Positions 11,736-22,467 of a stretch of 64,000 bases of DNA are shown here, piece after piece; within the stretch, counting starts at the first letter, position 1, and each line of letters begins with the position of its first letter. Origin of the DNA: Paguma larvata (taxonomy: Eukaryota; Chordata; Mammalia; Carnivora; Viverridae). The DNA is taken from the NCBI GenBank assembly GCA_030068075.1, contig CM057835.1, positions 22,903,957 to 22,967,956 of the forward strand. Direction: 5' to 3'. The translations under genes were made by a program, and so were the position numbers. A model generated the notes under the pieces. That model was not told where the DNA came from and searched no databases. It was given only the letters and a program-made list of their open reading frames with translations.

Positions 11736-11898
11736 GGGCGCCTAAGTGATTCAGTTGGTTAAGCGTCAGACTCTTAGTTTCGAGTCAGGTCTGCGTGCTG
11801 TTGGTGCAGAGCCTGCTTAGGATTCTCTCTCTCCCCCTCTCACTCTGCCCCTCCCCACTCACTCATTCACTCAAAATAAATAACCTTTAAAAATATAT
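11736..11898 (+). repeat. Carnivore SINE, cluster copy 7
   Basis: Head GGGCGCCTAAGTGATTCAG; internal deletion of the GATCTCA segment; tail CTCAAAATAAATAACC. Confidence 0.9.
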
Positions 11899-11899
11899 A

Positions 11900-13741
11900 T
11901 AATATCACATATGAAACCTCCTCCCTCCCCCCCAGAACACTGGTCCTAGAGCCAAGGGAGTTTTGATCTGCGCGAGCGTCTAGGTGGATTCCCTTCAGTT
12001 GGACAGGTGATGGAACTAAGGCCCAGCGAGAAGTGAGTGGTTTGGCCTGGGTCACCGAGTGTCCCTGCAGAGCATGCAAGTGATTTCAAACTGCTCCCGT
12101 GAAACGAAGACAGGTGCCAAACTCCCCGAAAATCCCTGGGGCGGTTCTGCCTCAAAATGAAGTATCCAGGCGCCCCCCAGCTGAAACTTCCATCTGGCCC
12201 TCAGACCTGGTTCGACTGGCTCTCGCTGCCTTACAGTTTTTTTGAATCATTTGCCAACGTTTCAACATCAGGAAACGTCAATCCAAGAAACTGGGTTCCT
12301 ATTCTCCTGAGAAAGCTGTGGGGACCCGAGGCTCGTGTCCCGCCTGGCGCTCGGCAGCTGCCCCCCCTCGGATGTGGCTCGCAGCCCAGGCCCCGCAGCC
12401 CTCGCTCTGCCCTGTCGCCTCCCCACGGAGGCCTGCGACGGCTGACGGCCAGCCCTGATCCACTTCCTGTCCGGCTTTTCTCCGAGCAGAGGTAAGAGGA
12501 CAGGGAAGTGCTTTCCGTCCCCCTCTTGATCAACAGGCCAAGAAATCAAAGCGAAGCCAAGAAGGCTCCGTGTTTCTGCGAAAAAACCTTCTCCCCTCAG
12601 CTGCCCCTCACGAACCTCCCTCCTCACCAGGGGCACCTGGGTTCGCCATCCGGTCTGTTTCCGCTGCACCCCATGACAAAAGGGAAGGCGGCCGTTCTAG
12701 CCTTTTCCTGTGAGGAAACTGAGGCCCCGAGAGACCATCCACCAGATGCAAGGAGCTGGCTCTGGAGGGGGACCCCGAGGCCCGGGGTGTCTGAGGTCCC
12801 GGGCTTCTCTCCGGCTCTAATGCTACAGGCCCAAGTCACCATTCTTTGGCCATTTGTTGGTTCCTCTGCCCCGAGGACAGATAACGGACCACAAGTGGGA
12901 GCAAAATTCGATACAGCCAGCCTCCCCGGCTTTCCCCCGAGAGCCACATCCTGGCAGAGGAAGGAGAAAGGCACAAATGAAGCCAGAGCGAGGGCAGTCA
13001 CCACGGGGGAGATGTTCTGCTTGGCATTTCTGCCACCTTCCCCCCTATCAGGCCGTCCCCTGTTCCTGATGACATCCTCCCCTCAGGGCCCTGGAGCCCA
13101 GTCCCGTCTCCAGGAGGGGCGGCCAGCCACACCCAGACGCCCGCGGCTTTCCGAACAGGTGAAGCAGAGGCCCAGACAAGGCCCGCCATGGTGGGGTCCG
13201 CAGCCTGAGTGGAACGGGGCGGCCCCCGGAGCCAGGGCCCCTCGAGGCTCCCCCACAGTTGTTGTGACAAAGGCACGGCAGGTACATGCCCCCAGCAGCT
13301 GGCAGAAGCCCATTCCCATCTAGCCCTCAAAACTGATGAACCAACATGGAAACAGATGCTTGGCCTGTTGCCTGGACTGGGGAGCAATGCTTGCTGGGTA
13401 AATGGCAAAGAATGTGAGTCCCTCATTTGACTAGGAAATGAGTGGAGAGACAGCTCTGGAGTGGAGGGAGCTGGCCTGCACTTTGCCCCACCAGGTGAGC
13501 GGTTAAGTGCAGAATCCTGGTCTCCTTGCTCAGTTGACAATCACAGCACTCACACTTCATCTGCTCATTTGGTTTTCCTCCTGGTTTGTTTAGGGGAAAA
13601 GCACCATGTGCGAAAAGGCAAGATCGCTGGGTGAAAGCGAGGAAGCAGAAACAATGCATTTAGAAGGCTACTTTTATGGCAGAACGAGGGGAAAAAAGAA
13701 TCTTCTTCAGGCTTGCTTGGATTTACATCAAGAAAATACGA
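11900..13741. other. Intergenic, GC-rich, no gene supported
   Basis: Contains a weak MIR-like piece at 11985-12065 and a CpG-rich patch at ~12310-12450. A 271-codon open frame at 12508-13323 is judged to be chance (see rejected items). Confidence 0.45.
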
Positions 13742-13933
13742 GGGGCGCCTGCGTGGCTCAGTCGTTGACTGTCCGACTTCGGCTCAGGTCGTGCCTCACG
13801 TTTCGTGAGTTCGAACCCCGCATCAGGCTTTAACACTGATAGTGTGAAGCCTGCTTGGGATTCTCTCTCTCTCCCTCTCTCCCTCTCTCTGCCCCTCCCT
13901 GACTCCCACTTTCTCTCTCAAAAATAAATACTA
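13742..13933 (+). repeat. Carnivore SINE
   Basis: Head GGGGCGCCTGCGTGGCTCAG, CT-rich middle, tail CTCAAAAATAAATACTAAA. Flanking AAGAAAATAC words at 13731 and ~13945 look like a target-site duplication. Confidence 0.92.
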
Positions 13934-14068
13934 AAAAGAATTTAAAGAAAATACAGAAGGCTACACAAGACGCTAATACAAGTGGTTGCTGGGGGACCAA
14001 GGAGAAGACTATATCTCAGAGAATACATTTAAAAAATAAAATAAAATTTAAACTACATAAATATACCA

Positions 14069-14272
14069 GGGGTGCCCTGAGTGGCCAGTCTGTTAAGCGT
14101 CCAGCTTCAGCTCGGGTCATGCTCTCATAGTTCGTGGGTTCGAGCCCTGCATCAGGCTCTGAGCTGACAGCTCAGAACCTGGAGCCTGCTTTGGATTCTG
14201 TGTCTCCCTCTCTCTGCTCTGCTTGTGTGCTCTCTCTCTCTGTCTCAAAAATAAATAAATACACATTTTAAA
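14069..14272 (+). repeat. Carnivore SINE
   Basis: Head AGGGGTGCCCTGAGTGGCCAG, B-box TTCGTGGGTTCGAGCCCTGC, tail CTCAAAAATAAATAAATACA (each within the normal layout). Confidence 0.92.
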
Positions 14273-14779
14273 AAATACCACAGATAACTCATAGTTTAAA
14301 AAGCAGAGGAGGAAAACACACTATTAACCCAACAGCTGTAAAAGATATTCATTTGTGCCTATTCTCTTTCTGCTTTTATCCATTTGCTTTTATATTTCAT
14401 ATGTGCCTACAATCACAGGGCACATAAAATTGTCTCCTAATGATTTCACTGAACATCATAAACTCTTCCCACGTTGCCAGATGGGATTCATTTTGGTTGG
14501 ATACATAAAAATTCTGTCCGTTTTCTTCTTTCTAAAGACCCTCGGTCTTTATTTCTTTATTTCTACAGCTAAGCTGGCTGATTAGCTAATGCTCATCACT
14601 CAGTAGATCCATGGCTGGAACCGGGTTTGACAGAAGAACAAAACAGAGACCGCATCCTCCGAGGCCATGAGCAGAAAACTAGAGCCGGGACCCACGCCTT
14701 TCCCCAAGACAGCTGTGATTGTTCGTCCGCCTAAGAGAGCTAGAGTTCCCACCACGAGTTTTTACACCCCTCAGAGCTA

Positions 14780-15535
14780 AGAGTTTGACATCTGTTTACT
14801 TTTCCCTTTGAAATTATTATGGACTCCCAGGAAGTTGCAAAACTAGAACAGAGAGGTCCTGTGTACCCTCCACCCAGTTCCCCCCAGTGGTAACATCTCA
14901 CCTAAGTACAGAGCGGGTTTGGAGGCCAAGAAGTCGCCATTGTTACAATATGTGGGTAGTGCTGTGCTATTTCACCGCGGGTACGGTTCTAGAACCACCA
15001 CCCCAGGCGAGTCCAGAACTAGTCCAGCTCCAGAAAGGTTTCCCTCCTACTGCCTCTTCCACTCGCCCCCAGCCCCAGCCCCAGCCCTAATCTCTGGCAA
15101 CCGGTAACCTCTTTCTCCATCTAATTTTGTCATTTCAAGAATGTTGTACCAACGAAACCATACAACATGTGACAGTTTGAGATTGGCTGGTGGGGCGAGG
15201 GGACTGCTCTGAATAAACCGCTATGAATATTCTTGCACAGGTTTTCGTGTGGACGCAAGCTTCCATTCCTCTGGGGTGAATGTGCCGTTGCTGGGTTGTA
15301 TGTCTGCTGACTTTTTTCAGGAACCGCCAACCCATTTTCGGATGTGGGTAGCATTTTACATTCCCGTCAACAATGCGGGAGAGATCCAGTTTCCCGGCAT
15401 CCTCTACCAGCATTTAGCGTCAAGCCTGTTACTCGAGTGGGCCAATCAGTGTGTCTCCCAGACGTCAGCTGGCGTGTCGAGAGGTTCTTACTGGTGTGAG
15501 GTGTTTTATGGTTTGTTTTGTTTTTGTTCTGTATT
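14780..15535 (-). mobile_element. Antisense old L1 3' region (L1M type)
   Basis: The plus strand carries the reverse complement of a common L1M 3' region: AGAGGTCCTGTGTACCCTCC, GTGGTAACATCTCACC, CATTTTACATTCCCGTCAAC and TTTCAGGAACCGCCAACCC. This non-coding relic fills most of the gap between the SINE at 14.27 kb and 15.5 kb. Confidence 0.7.
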
Positions 15536-15539
15536 TCTG

Positions 15540-16531
15540 ATGTTTTGTCGTCTGGGGCCTTGCTCACCCCCACAAGGTTGCCTCTCGCATGGCCCGCGGA
15601 GTCCTAGACACGGCTAATGATTCTCCTGCAAGCATGCCTTCTACATGCAGACGACCCGTCCAGAGCCCACACCTGCCGGCCGCCTCCTCACTGGGCCCTT
15701 ACACTCGGGGTCTGCCCTCACTCTCTCCCTGCCCTCATCACCCCAGCGCCCAGTACCAGCACCTCCACCCCAGAGCCCTCTAAGATTGTTCTAAGTAGGC
15801 AATCCTAAACCTGCTTGGCCTGCTTAGCCTGCTTGTCCACCGTCCATCCGAGAGGCTCTTGCCTTTCTTTGCCTTCTGCGTCTTCTGTTTCCTGACCTGC
15901 CCGGCCTTGCAGGACATGGTGAGCCACCTCTTGGGGACCCTGAGTAACAAACTATCTTTTCCTGATAGGTTGGCCTCACCGTACCTGAATAATAATAAAA
16001 CCCTCATTTTAAGACAGGAGGACAACACAAGCTTGCAGCTGCTGGTGGCCGCCCCTCATTCCTACCTGGGCATGAGAGCCAGCTGAGGAAACACACAGGA
16101 GGGACGCTGGGTCCTGACGGAATCGTCTCTGGCTCCAGAGGCACCTGCACCCGAAAAGCACCCCAGACTTGCTAGTCACACGCGCCATCACCGTTTTGTT
16201 GCTGGTGGCTTCAACTCTTTTGAGTTGGATGGTCCATCCCTGGCACCGGGCCGGAGGCACAGATGGGGTCATGGCGCCCCCGCCCAGGTGCTGCACCTGC
16301 TAAGACGCAGGTCCCCAGGAGTGCATGCAAACAGTCCTGACCTGGCTGCGAGCTGGCAAAGAAGGGTGTTGGCAGGGAGCACCTACCACCCCCAGGAGCC
16401 AGTGAGGACAGCCCCTCTCTCGGCTGCGGTTCCCTCACCTGTAGAAGAAATGATTCGACTGGACATCAGCATGGACCCTCTGAGCTCGCATCCCCCAATG
16501 CGCTACGTTTTCCCTTCAAAGGAAAATAATA
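15540..16531. other. Intergenic, no gene recognised
   Basis: A stretch at 15780-16010 ends in ATAATAATAAAACCCTC and might be an old LTR end, but I cannot place it in a family. The remainder is unmarked. Confidence 0.4.
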
Positions 16532-17118
16532 CAGTTGACCCCTGAGCAACACGGGCTGGAACTGGGCAGGTCCACTTATAGGTTTGGGTTTTTTATAACG
16601 TACAGTGCTGTAAATGTATTTCTTTTCTTATGATTGTCTTTTTCTTTAAAGTTTGTTTTTTGAGAGAGAGGGGGAGAGAGAGAGAGAGACAGAGCACGAG
16701 CAGGGGAAGGGCAGAGAAAGGAGACACAGAATCTGAAGCAGGCTCCAGGCTCCGAGCTGTCAGCACAGAGCCCGACGCCGGCCTCAAACTCATGAGCCAC
16801 AGGATCATGACCTGAGCCGAAATCAGGCCCTTAACCCACTGAGCCACCAGGGCATCCCTTCTCTTATAATTTTCTTAATACCTTTTTCTTTTCTCTAGTT
16901 TCCTTGGCTGTAGGAATACAGTATATAATACATATGCAAAATACATGTTAATCGACAGTTCATTTTTTCACTTAAGACTTCCCGTCAACAGCAGGCTATT
17001 AGTGAAGTTTTGAGGGGATCAGAAGTTGTACTCAGATCTTCATCTGTGCAGGGTTGGGAAGGGAGGTCGGCGCCCCTAACTCCCTCCCCGCCGCCCCCCC
17101 CCCCACGATGCTCAAGGA
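16532..17118 (+). mobile_element. Tigger-like DNA transposon remnant, both ends present
   Basis: Starts CAGTTGACCCCTGAGCAACA directly after TA and ends near CACGATGCTCAAGG, the decayed inverse terminus. Internal words match the copy at 6230-6541 (TCTAGTTTCCTTGGCTG; ACAGCAGGCTATTAGTG). A SINE sits inside it at 16648-16858. No transposase frame remains. Confidence 0.7.
16648..16858 (-). repeat. Carnivore SINE nested in Tigger element
   Basis: Reverse copy beginning AAAGTTTGTTTTTTGAGAG and ending CACTGAGCCACCAGGGCATCC. The flanks CTTTTCTTATGATTGTCTT and CTTCTCTTATAATTTTCTT look like diverged target-site duplicates. Confidence 0.92.
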
Positions 17119-17134
17119 TCCCCGGTAGGAGCGG

Positions 17135-17310
17135 GCTCTTCCAGCACTCACCGCAAGCCAGGCGCTGTGCTGAGTTATTCATACGCACAAACTCATTTCA
17201 TCCTCATACCGGCATGAGGGTCGTGAGGGTGGTGATTATACCCATTCTACAGATGAGGGACCGAGGCTCAGAAGAACTAAGTGGAAGAGCTAGGATCATA
17301 CCTGAGCAGC
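17135..17310 (-). repeat. MIR
   Basis: CCAGGCGCTGTGCTGAGTTA, CTCATTTCATCCTCATACC and CATTCTACAGATGAGGGACC fit MIR in reverse orientation well. Confidence 0.75.
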
Positions 17311-18615
17311 CGGGCTTGGGAGTTCTTGCTGGGGCCCCCCGCGGAGCCCTGGGCCTCCTCCCAGGCTCCCTCCAAAGGAAACCCTTCTGAGACGGACCGG
17401 AAGCTGCGTTCTCTTCCTTCGGTCTCTTCTCCCTGAGCCTTAGCCGGCTGCAGCGGATCCTCCCCTTGGGACGGAGTTACAGCCTGAAAATCTTGTAAGC
17501 TGAAAATGCATTTACTGCACCTGGCCCGCGGAACACCGCGGTTTGGCCTAGCCTCCGGTACACGTGCTGGGGACAGGGGTCGGGCGGGCACGATGGCCTC
17601 CCACCACGCCTCTTTGATAAGAAAGTGTTGGTTATCTCAGGTAATGCAAGTGAAGAACACAACGGGGTGGGGGGACAGAGGGTTGTGTGTCCGTGGTTGA
17701 CCCACCGCCCCCCGCGACCCCTGGCTGACTGGGAGCTGCAGCCACTGTGGGCCCAGCATCGTGGGGGGAGGGGCGTGCTGCCGGGGAGCCTGAAAGGAGA
17801 CCCCAACCATTAGAGCAGCGGCACCAGACAGGAAACTTGCGCCTTGGAGCCAGCAAGCAAAGTGGGGGGGGGGGGACTGTAACAACAGCCTGGCTGATGG
17901 GGGTACACCATTCTCCTGGAGCAGTGTGCCCAGCAGGTACTCGCCTACCCGCCTACCCCGAAGGGCAAGGTGAGGGCTCGGTGCGCATGCCCAGAGCCAT
18001 GCCTGGGGCAGCAGAGGAGGGCGTGTAAGTTCTCGCTGCAGGCGCAGCTCTTAAAGAGGGCGGACACGCTCGACCTGCCCTCCGCTGGCTCAGGGGGAGG
18101 GTCCTGCTCCCCACCCGCAGCCTCAGGCTCTCGAAAGTGTCTGATGAGCTCATTCCTTCTGCAGTATCAGAGGCCCTCCCTAGAGTGGAACCAGGCCTCC
18201 CAGCCTGGAAGAAAGTGAGGGGGGAGGGGCCGAGGAGGGGGGAAGGAAGGAGTGAGAGGGGAGGGGGTGGGGAGAGAGAGGGAGGGGGGCAGCCCTTGCA
18301 TCTACAGGGAGAATAATTTTCTAAATTCCGAAAAGGGATAAACTTGAGACCCAGCCTCGGGCTATGTCCTCTTCCTGATAGAATTTCTCACACTGTAGTA
18401 GCAGTTCTGGGACCGCTTATCCGCTCCTTCAGGTCGGCCTCTGCCCAACATCGCCTCCACCACATTGCACACACCACAAGTGTCCACCTGTCGCGGGGGC
18501 CGCCAGTCGGGACCATCACTCCACAGTGTCCCTTCCAGCTTCGTGTCTAGTGGTCAAGCTGCCCGCGCCGCCAGGAGGCCTTCCAGGCTGACCTCGAGGG
18601 AACTTTGCCAAGGCG
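17311..18615. other. Intergenic, GC-rich, no gene recognised
   Basis: Contains a G10 run at 17866-17875 and the G-run block at 18219-18289 (listed separately). Nothing coding is supported. Confidence 0.45.
18219..18289 (+). other. G-run block (potential G-quadruplex)
   Basis: About 70 bases almost purely of G and A with at least six runs of four or more G separated by short A/G spacers. It meets the usual four-run G4 pattern several times over. Purine strand is plus. Confidence 0.65.
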
Positions 18616-18634
18616 GCGGCACTGCGCGCCCTTC

Positions 18635-18650
18635 CCACCAGGGGGCGCTG
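18635..18650 (+). promoter_or_regulatory. CTCF-like core motif, plus orientation
   Basis: CCACCAGGGGGCGCTG matches the vertebrate CTCF core consensus (CCASYAGRKGGCRS) at every position that I can check. It lies in CpG-rich DNA. Confidence 0.7.
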
Positions 18651-18889
18651 TAAGAGAAAAATTCCCGGGCGGCTCCTTAGAGCTTGCCACAGGCTCTCCA
18701 GCAATTTTTCTAAAGCTCTCTTCCCACCGCAGAGTATACAAAAACCCCAAAAACATTTTCCCGGTCTCACCCTTACACGTTGCCACTTATTCACCATGAA
18801 GTTGCCTTCTATTTCAGTAGAATAAGTTGTGGCTAACATGCGGGGCAGAATCTTTCCTCTGGATTCATGGGTGAGTTAACTCTCTTCAC

Positions 18890-19078
18890 ATAGGGTCTTT
18901 AGGGCACTTTCCTTCAAAACTGTCGGATTCTCAGGAAACTGAGTCACAGTGCCTTGCCTCCCCCCCATCAGTGATCACATTCCTTTATAAAGTCTTTATG
19001 AGGATTAAGTGAGTGATTACAGGTAATGTGCTTACAATACTGCCTGGCATACAGTAAGTGCTTACTAAATGTAAGTCT
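18890..19078 (+). repeat. MIR-like fragment
   Basis: CTTTATGAGGATTAAGTGAG followed by CTGCCTGGCATACAGTAAGTG and CTTACTAAATG is the 3' half of MIR. It ends at a short GTC array (19080-19100). Confidence 0.65.
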
Positions 19079-19303
19079 TCCTCGTCGTCGTCGTCGTTGT
19101 TATTTTCATGCCGCCTGGGCCTGGCTGTAGAATTTCTCTCTGGGCTCAGCTCCCCATGTTCAGGGGGGCTCCCGCAGCCTTTCAGCCCAGGGGCTCTTTG
19201 GAGAGCTGAGGCTGGGTGGGAGATAACGCCTTCCTTCGGTTGCTCTGAAACCCAAGCCACTACCATGGGGAGGGGGGGGAAGCTTCTGACCTGAGGCTGG
19301 CGA

Positions 19304-19318
19304 GGAGCGCCCCCTGGG
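19304..19318 (-). promoter_or_regulatory. Weaker CTCF-like motif, minus orientation
   Basis: The minus strand reads GGACCCAGGGGGCGC; the AGGGGGCGC half fits the CTCF core and the CC(A)CC half only partly. Confidence 0.35.
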
Positions 19319-19777
19319 TCCCAGGAAGGGAAAGGGCTCAGGACACCTGCAGGCCTCCAAGCTGGACGGTCCCAGCGAGGGGGGTCTCTGTCCCGAGCAG
19401 AGCGCACACCGCCACCTTCCAGATCCTTGGCAAGTAAGGACCTGGCTTAGTTTCTCTGCAGGACTCAGGCTCTTGTGGACTAAATACGACCGCTGTCACG
19501 TAAGTGACTACCAAGGAGTCCTTTGCAGCATCAAATTCAACATCCTTAATATGCAAAAATTCAGGTAGCAAGAGCATTCGAGTCAGTCTGGTTGCCGGGC
19601 CTCAGGGGTCAGCAGGTGGGCTTGGCCCGCTTCGCTCTGCGCAGGCCTCTAGCATCCGACTCGAGGCTGGGACTCGGCGCGTGTCATCTTTGCGGGACTT
19701 TAACTTGGGAGGTGCTGGGAAGGAGGGGAGGGAGGAGCCTCAAAGGACCGACGCTCCCGCCGGCTTCGCGGGGCAAT

Positions 19778-19793
19778 GGCGACACCTAGTGGT
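19778..19793 (-). promoter_or_regulatory. CTCF-like motif, minus orientation
   Basis: The minus strand reads CCACTAGGTGTCGCCA, a common CTCF core variant with one change (T for G at GGC). Lies in a CpG-rich patch (19640-19960). Confidence 0.5.
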
Positions 19794-20385
19794 CGTTGCA
19801 GGAAGCGGAAAACCCGGAGAGGCGCCTCTTGGCCGCTCTACCAGTTCCTGCGTGGGCCCTTGGCTCCTTCCTTCCACTCCCGACCACTGCCCGCCCTGCG
19901 ACCGCGCTCCTCTGTCCCCTGCCAGCTCGCCCAAGGCCGCCGGCCCCGGTTCCTCCGCCCCTCGTGGGGACAAGTTGGCTCGGTGCCATGGTCCCATGGG
20001 CCACAACTCTGACTCCGGTCCCCCCCATCCCCTCCCCCTGCCCCCCAAGATACCTGTCTCCTGACTACCTGTTGGTCTCCAGTAAACACCACTCCAGCCC
20101 CTTCTCCTGGCTCCTATTGGCAGATCTGTGGGAATTCAAAGCCGGAGCTGAAAAAGACCCACCCTCCTCCCCTGCCAGGAACCCTGGGGATCGTCTGCTT
20201 CATGCTGTCACCTGGCAAAGGGTTTGCCCTGTACCTGAAATCCGGCCGCTGGTGCCCCAAAGCTCGGGGCATCAGTCCCCCCGGGGCCAGATTAGGGGCT
20301 CCCAGGACATGCCCTGGATGGCAAGGGCTGAACTGGTGAGAGGAGGAGGTCACCAGTGCCCAAAGGAGGACCTGAAAGCAGCCTC

Positions 20386-20400
20386 CCTCCAGGGGGCACT
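20386..20400 (+). promoter_or_regulatory. CTCF-like motif, plus orientation
   Basis: CCTCCAGGGGGCACT differs from the core consensus at the third base only. Confidence 0.5.
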
Positions 20401-20499
20401 TTGACAGTCAGGCCTCGACATCAGAAAGGTAAGGATCATCCCCCAAACACACTGTTTTCCATTAAGAGTCTTCCTCTGATGATGATGACGGTGGTGGTG

Positions 20500-20680
20500 G
20501 TGATGGTGACGGCTAAGCCTTATTAACATTTACCCCCGTCGTTCTCATTTTTTCCCCATGTCAAACCTCAGACGTTAACTATGCCTGTCAGTGTTGTACG
20601 GGTAAAGAAACTGAAACTTGAAGTTACAGAAGTTGCTGAGGTATAAGGTCTGACAGACGCCAAGACCCTCCGCTACGAGA
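20500..20680 (-). repeat. MIR-like fragment
   Basis: GTAAAGAAACTGAAACTTGAAG followed by AAGTTGCTGAGGTATAAGG resembles the reverse MIR core (key word AAACTGAAAC). Preceded by a GAT/GGT trinucleotide run at 20476-20512. Confidence 0.45.
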
Positions 20681-21104
20681 CAGGCTCCAGCTCCCGGCAG
20701 CTACAGATTTATGTCAACAGCGCAAAGATAACCGCAGAGGTGTCTTCACCCTCGGTACATTTTGCACATTACTCCCCCTCCCGCCTGAGCACCCCTTTTT
20801 GTCGGTCCTCGACGAGCCAAAGAATGGCACCTCCATGGCCCCAGGAAGTGATCGGCAAAGTCCTGCCGCTCTAACTTGCCCTGCGCGGTTTCGCAGCCCA
20901 CTGCCATACCACCCGTATGCCCCTCAGCCTTTGTCTTTGCTGCCTGAGGCTCCGGTTCTCAGTGGGTTCCCTTAGGGACACCGTGGCCTGTGCTGCCAGC
21001 ATCTCACCCCCCGTACAGTGCTGGCCCGAAGTCCCCAGCACAGACTCTGGCTCAGCAGGCACACGTGACATGTTGGAAGAATGAACTGATGAACGTCGTG
21101 TTAA
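20680..21104. other. Intergenic, no gene recognised
   Basis: The end (20990-21100) resembles a MIR 3' end (CAGCACAGACTCTGGCTCAG, GGAAGAATGAACTGATG). Otherwise unmarked. Confidence 0.35.
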
Positions 21105-21535
21105 TTTCCTGCAGCTGCCATACAAAGCACCGTGAAGAAGGTGGCTCAAAGCAGCAGAAACTTATTCTCTCATGGTTCCGTCACAGAAGTCCAAAATCAA
21201 GGTGTGGGCACAGCCGTGCTCCCCCTGGAACCTGTAGGGGGGAACCCTTCCTTGCCTCTCCCAGCCTCTGGTGATGCTGGCGCTCCTTAGCTTGTAGACG
21301 CGTCTCTAGGGTCTCTGCCTCCATCCTCACATGGCCCTCTCCTCATGTGACAGCCTGTCTCTCCTCTTCTATGTCTAAGGACCCTGGTCCTATTGGATTA
21401 GGGCCCACCCAATGACCTCCTTGTAACTAGATCACATCTGCAAGGACCCTATTTCTAAATAGGGTCATAATCACAGGTCCCAGGAGTTAGGATTTCAGCA
21501 TATCTTTTGTGGGGACACAATTCGACCTGTAACCA
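21105..21535 (-). mobile_element. MaLR-type LTR remnant
   Basis: Reverse layout seen on plus strand: TAATTTCCTGCAGCTGCCAT, AACTTATTCTCTCATGGTTC, CCAAAATCAAGGTGTGGGCA, CCATCCTCACATGGCCCTC, GACCCTATTTCTAAATAGGG, ending GGGGACACAATTCGACC. A well-preserved solitary LTR with no internal viral-like region. Confidence 0.75.
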
Positions 21536-21539
21536 TTGC

Positions 21540-22050
21540 TTGTGGTCTGACTCCATTAAAACTCAAGTTCTCAGGGCTTGGTTTGTCACAGCCAAGCAAA
21601 AGGCTGGCAGCGTCTATGAGGCGAGGCCGCCTTCCACACCGCAGAGGCGTTCTTGGTTCAGCCGTGACTCCTGTTCCTTTTTATCCGTTCATCAGTGATG
21701 CTTTGGTGCTCTCGGCAATGCCTGTGTTTACTTCATGCTTAAGTGCCTGTATTTCTCTCGCGCTCGCTCTCTTTCATGTTAGGTGTGAACATGGACTATC
21801 AACTTGGAATATAGCCTCTCCCTCCCAGGCAGTGACAAAAAACATTCTAATGTCAAAACAGGCCAAGCTGATCTGGTATCCTCAAGGAAGTCTGAACCCC
21901 TCTGCCTTTTCATAGTGCAGACCCGACTCTGCGTCCCTGCACTGCCCCCGGCTCGCATGCCCTCGGGGGTCCCTGCACACTGCTGCCGGCCCTTCCTCGA
22001 GATGCCCACAGGCGTCCACATCCACGCCTTGCCGGGTCATTCTTGGAATC
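21540..22050. other. Intergenic, no recognised feature
   Basis: Mixed-composition DNA with short overlapping open frames on both strands; nothing is supported. Confidence 0.4.
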
Positions 22051-22429
22051 ACCCTTCCTGCGTCCCGTTGAAATTCTCCCCAGTGTTCAAGGCCAAGTTC
22101 AAAGTCCATCTCCCCCAGGAAGCTTTTCCTGATCCTCCAACTTGCTCCACAGAAGGCTGGTGACCCTGGTTGACCTTCAGTTAAGGCACGGACTACGTGC
22201 CGCTTTGGCCTGGAGCAAATTTATATGTTTGCCCTGTTTCCTCCACTCCCACTCAGCCGGAGAGAAGTAATGAAGTCCAGAGGCCATTTCCTGTAAGAAA
22301 CAGCTGAGATGCTGACGTGGAGAAGAGAAGACATCGAGAAAGTCCTGCGGCCCCAGCTTCCTTTCCCTGCTAAGACTATCAGACTATGAACTCCTTGTGG
22401 AAGCTCTACCTGAGCTTCCTGGGAGGTAC

Positions 22430-22430
<1 letters not shown>
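22050..22430 (-). repeat. L2 fragment
   Basis: CAAGGCCAAGTTCAAAGTCC, CCCCCAGGAAGCTTTTCCTG and later GACTATGAACTCCTTGTGG are characteristic L2 3'-end words in reverse orientation. Confidence 0.6.

Positions 22431-22432
<2 letters not shown>

Positions 22433-22464
<32 letters not shown>
22433..22464. repeat. CA dinucleotide microsatellite
   Basis: About 15-16 uninterrupted CA units, long enough to be length-variable between individuals. Confidence 0.9.

Positions 22465-22467
<3 letters not shown>

Noticed and set aside
10313..11898. Regularly spaced similar units resembling an array such as CRISPR
   Set aside because: The units are 160-220 bases, mixed in orientation, and are SINEs in a vertebrate genome.
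12508..13323. 271-codon open frame on plus, the longest in the intergenic part
   Set aside because: It lies in GC-rich DNA where stops are rare, has comparable open frames on the opposite strand (12998-13540 and 12624-13004), is Pro/Arg/Gly-rich without any domain I know, and shows no splice or promoter context. A conservation test (dN/dS across felids) would be needed to revive it.
15780..16010. Possible solitary ERV LTR end with a poly(A)-like signal
   Set aside because: Only the ATAATAAAACCC end is suggestive. I cannot find matching LTR borders or a target duplication.
19504..20404. Overlapping frames of 186 and 202 codons on plus
   Set aside because: Two different plus frames and several minus frames are open over the same GC-rich stretch, as expected by chance. 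Compositions differ from known proteins and no family is recognised.
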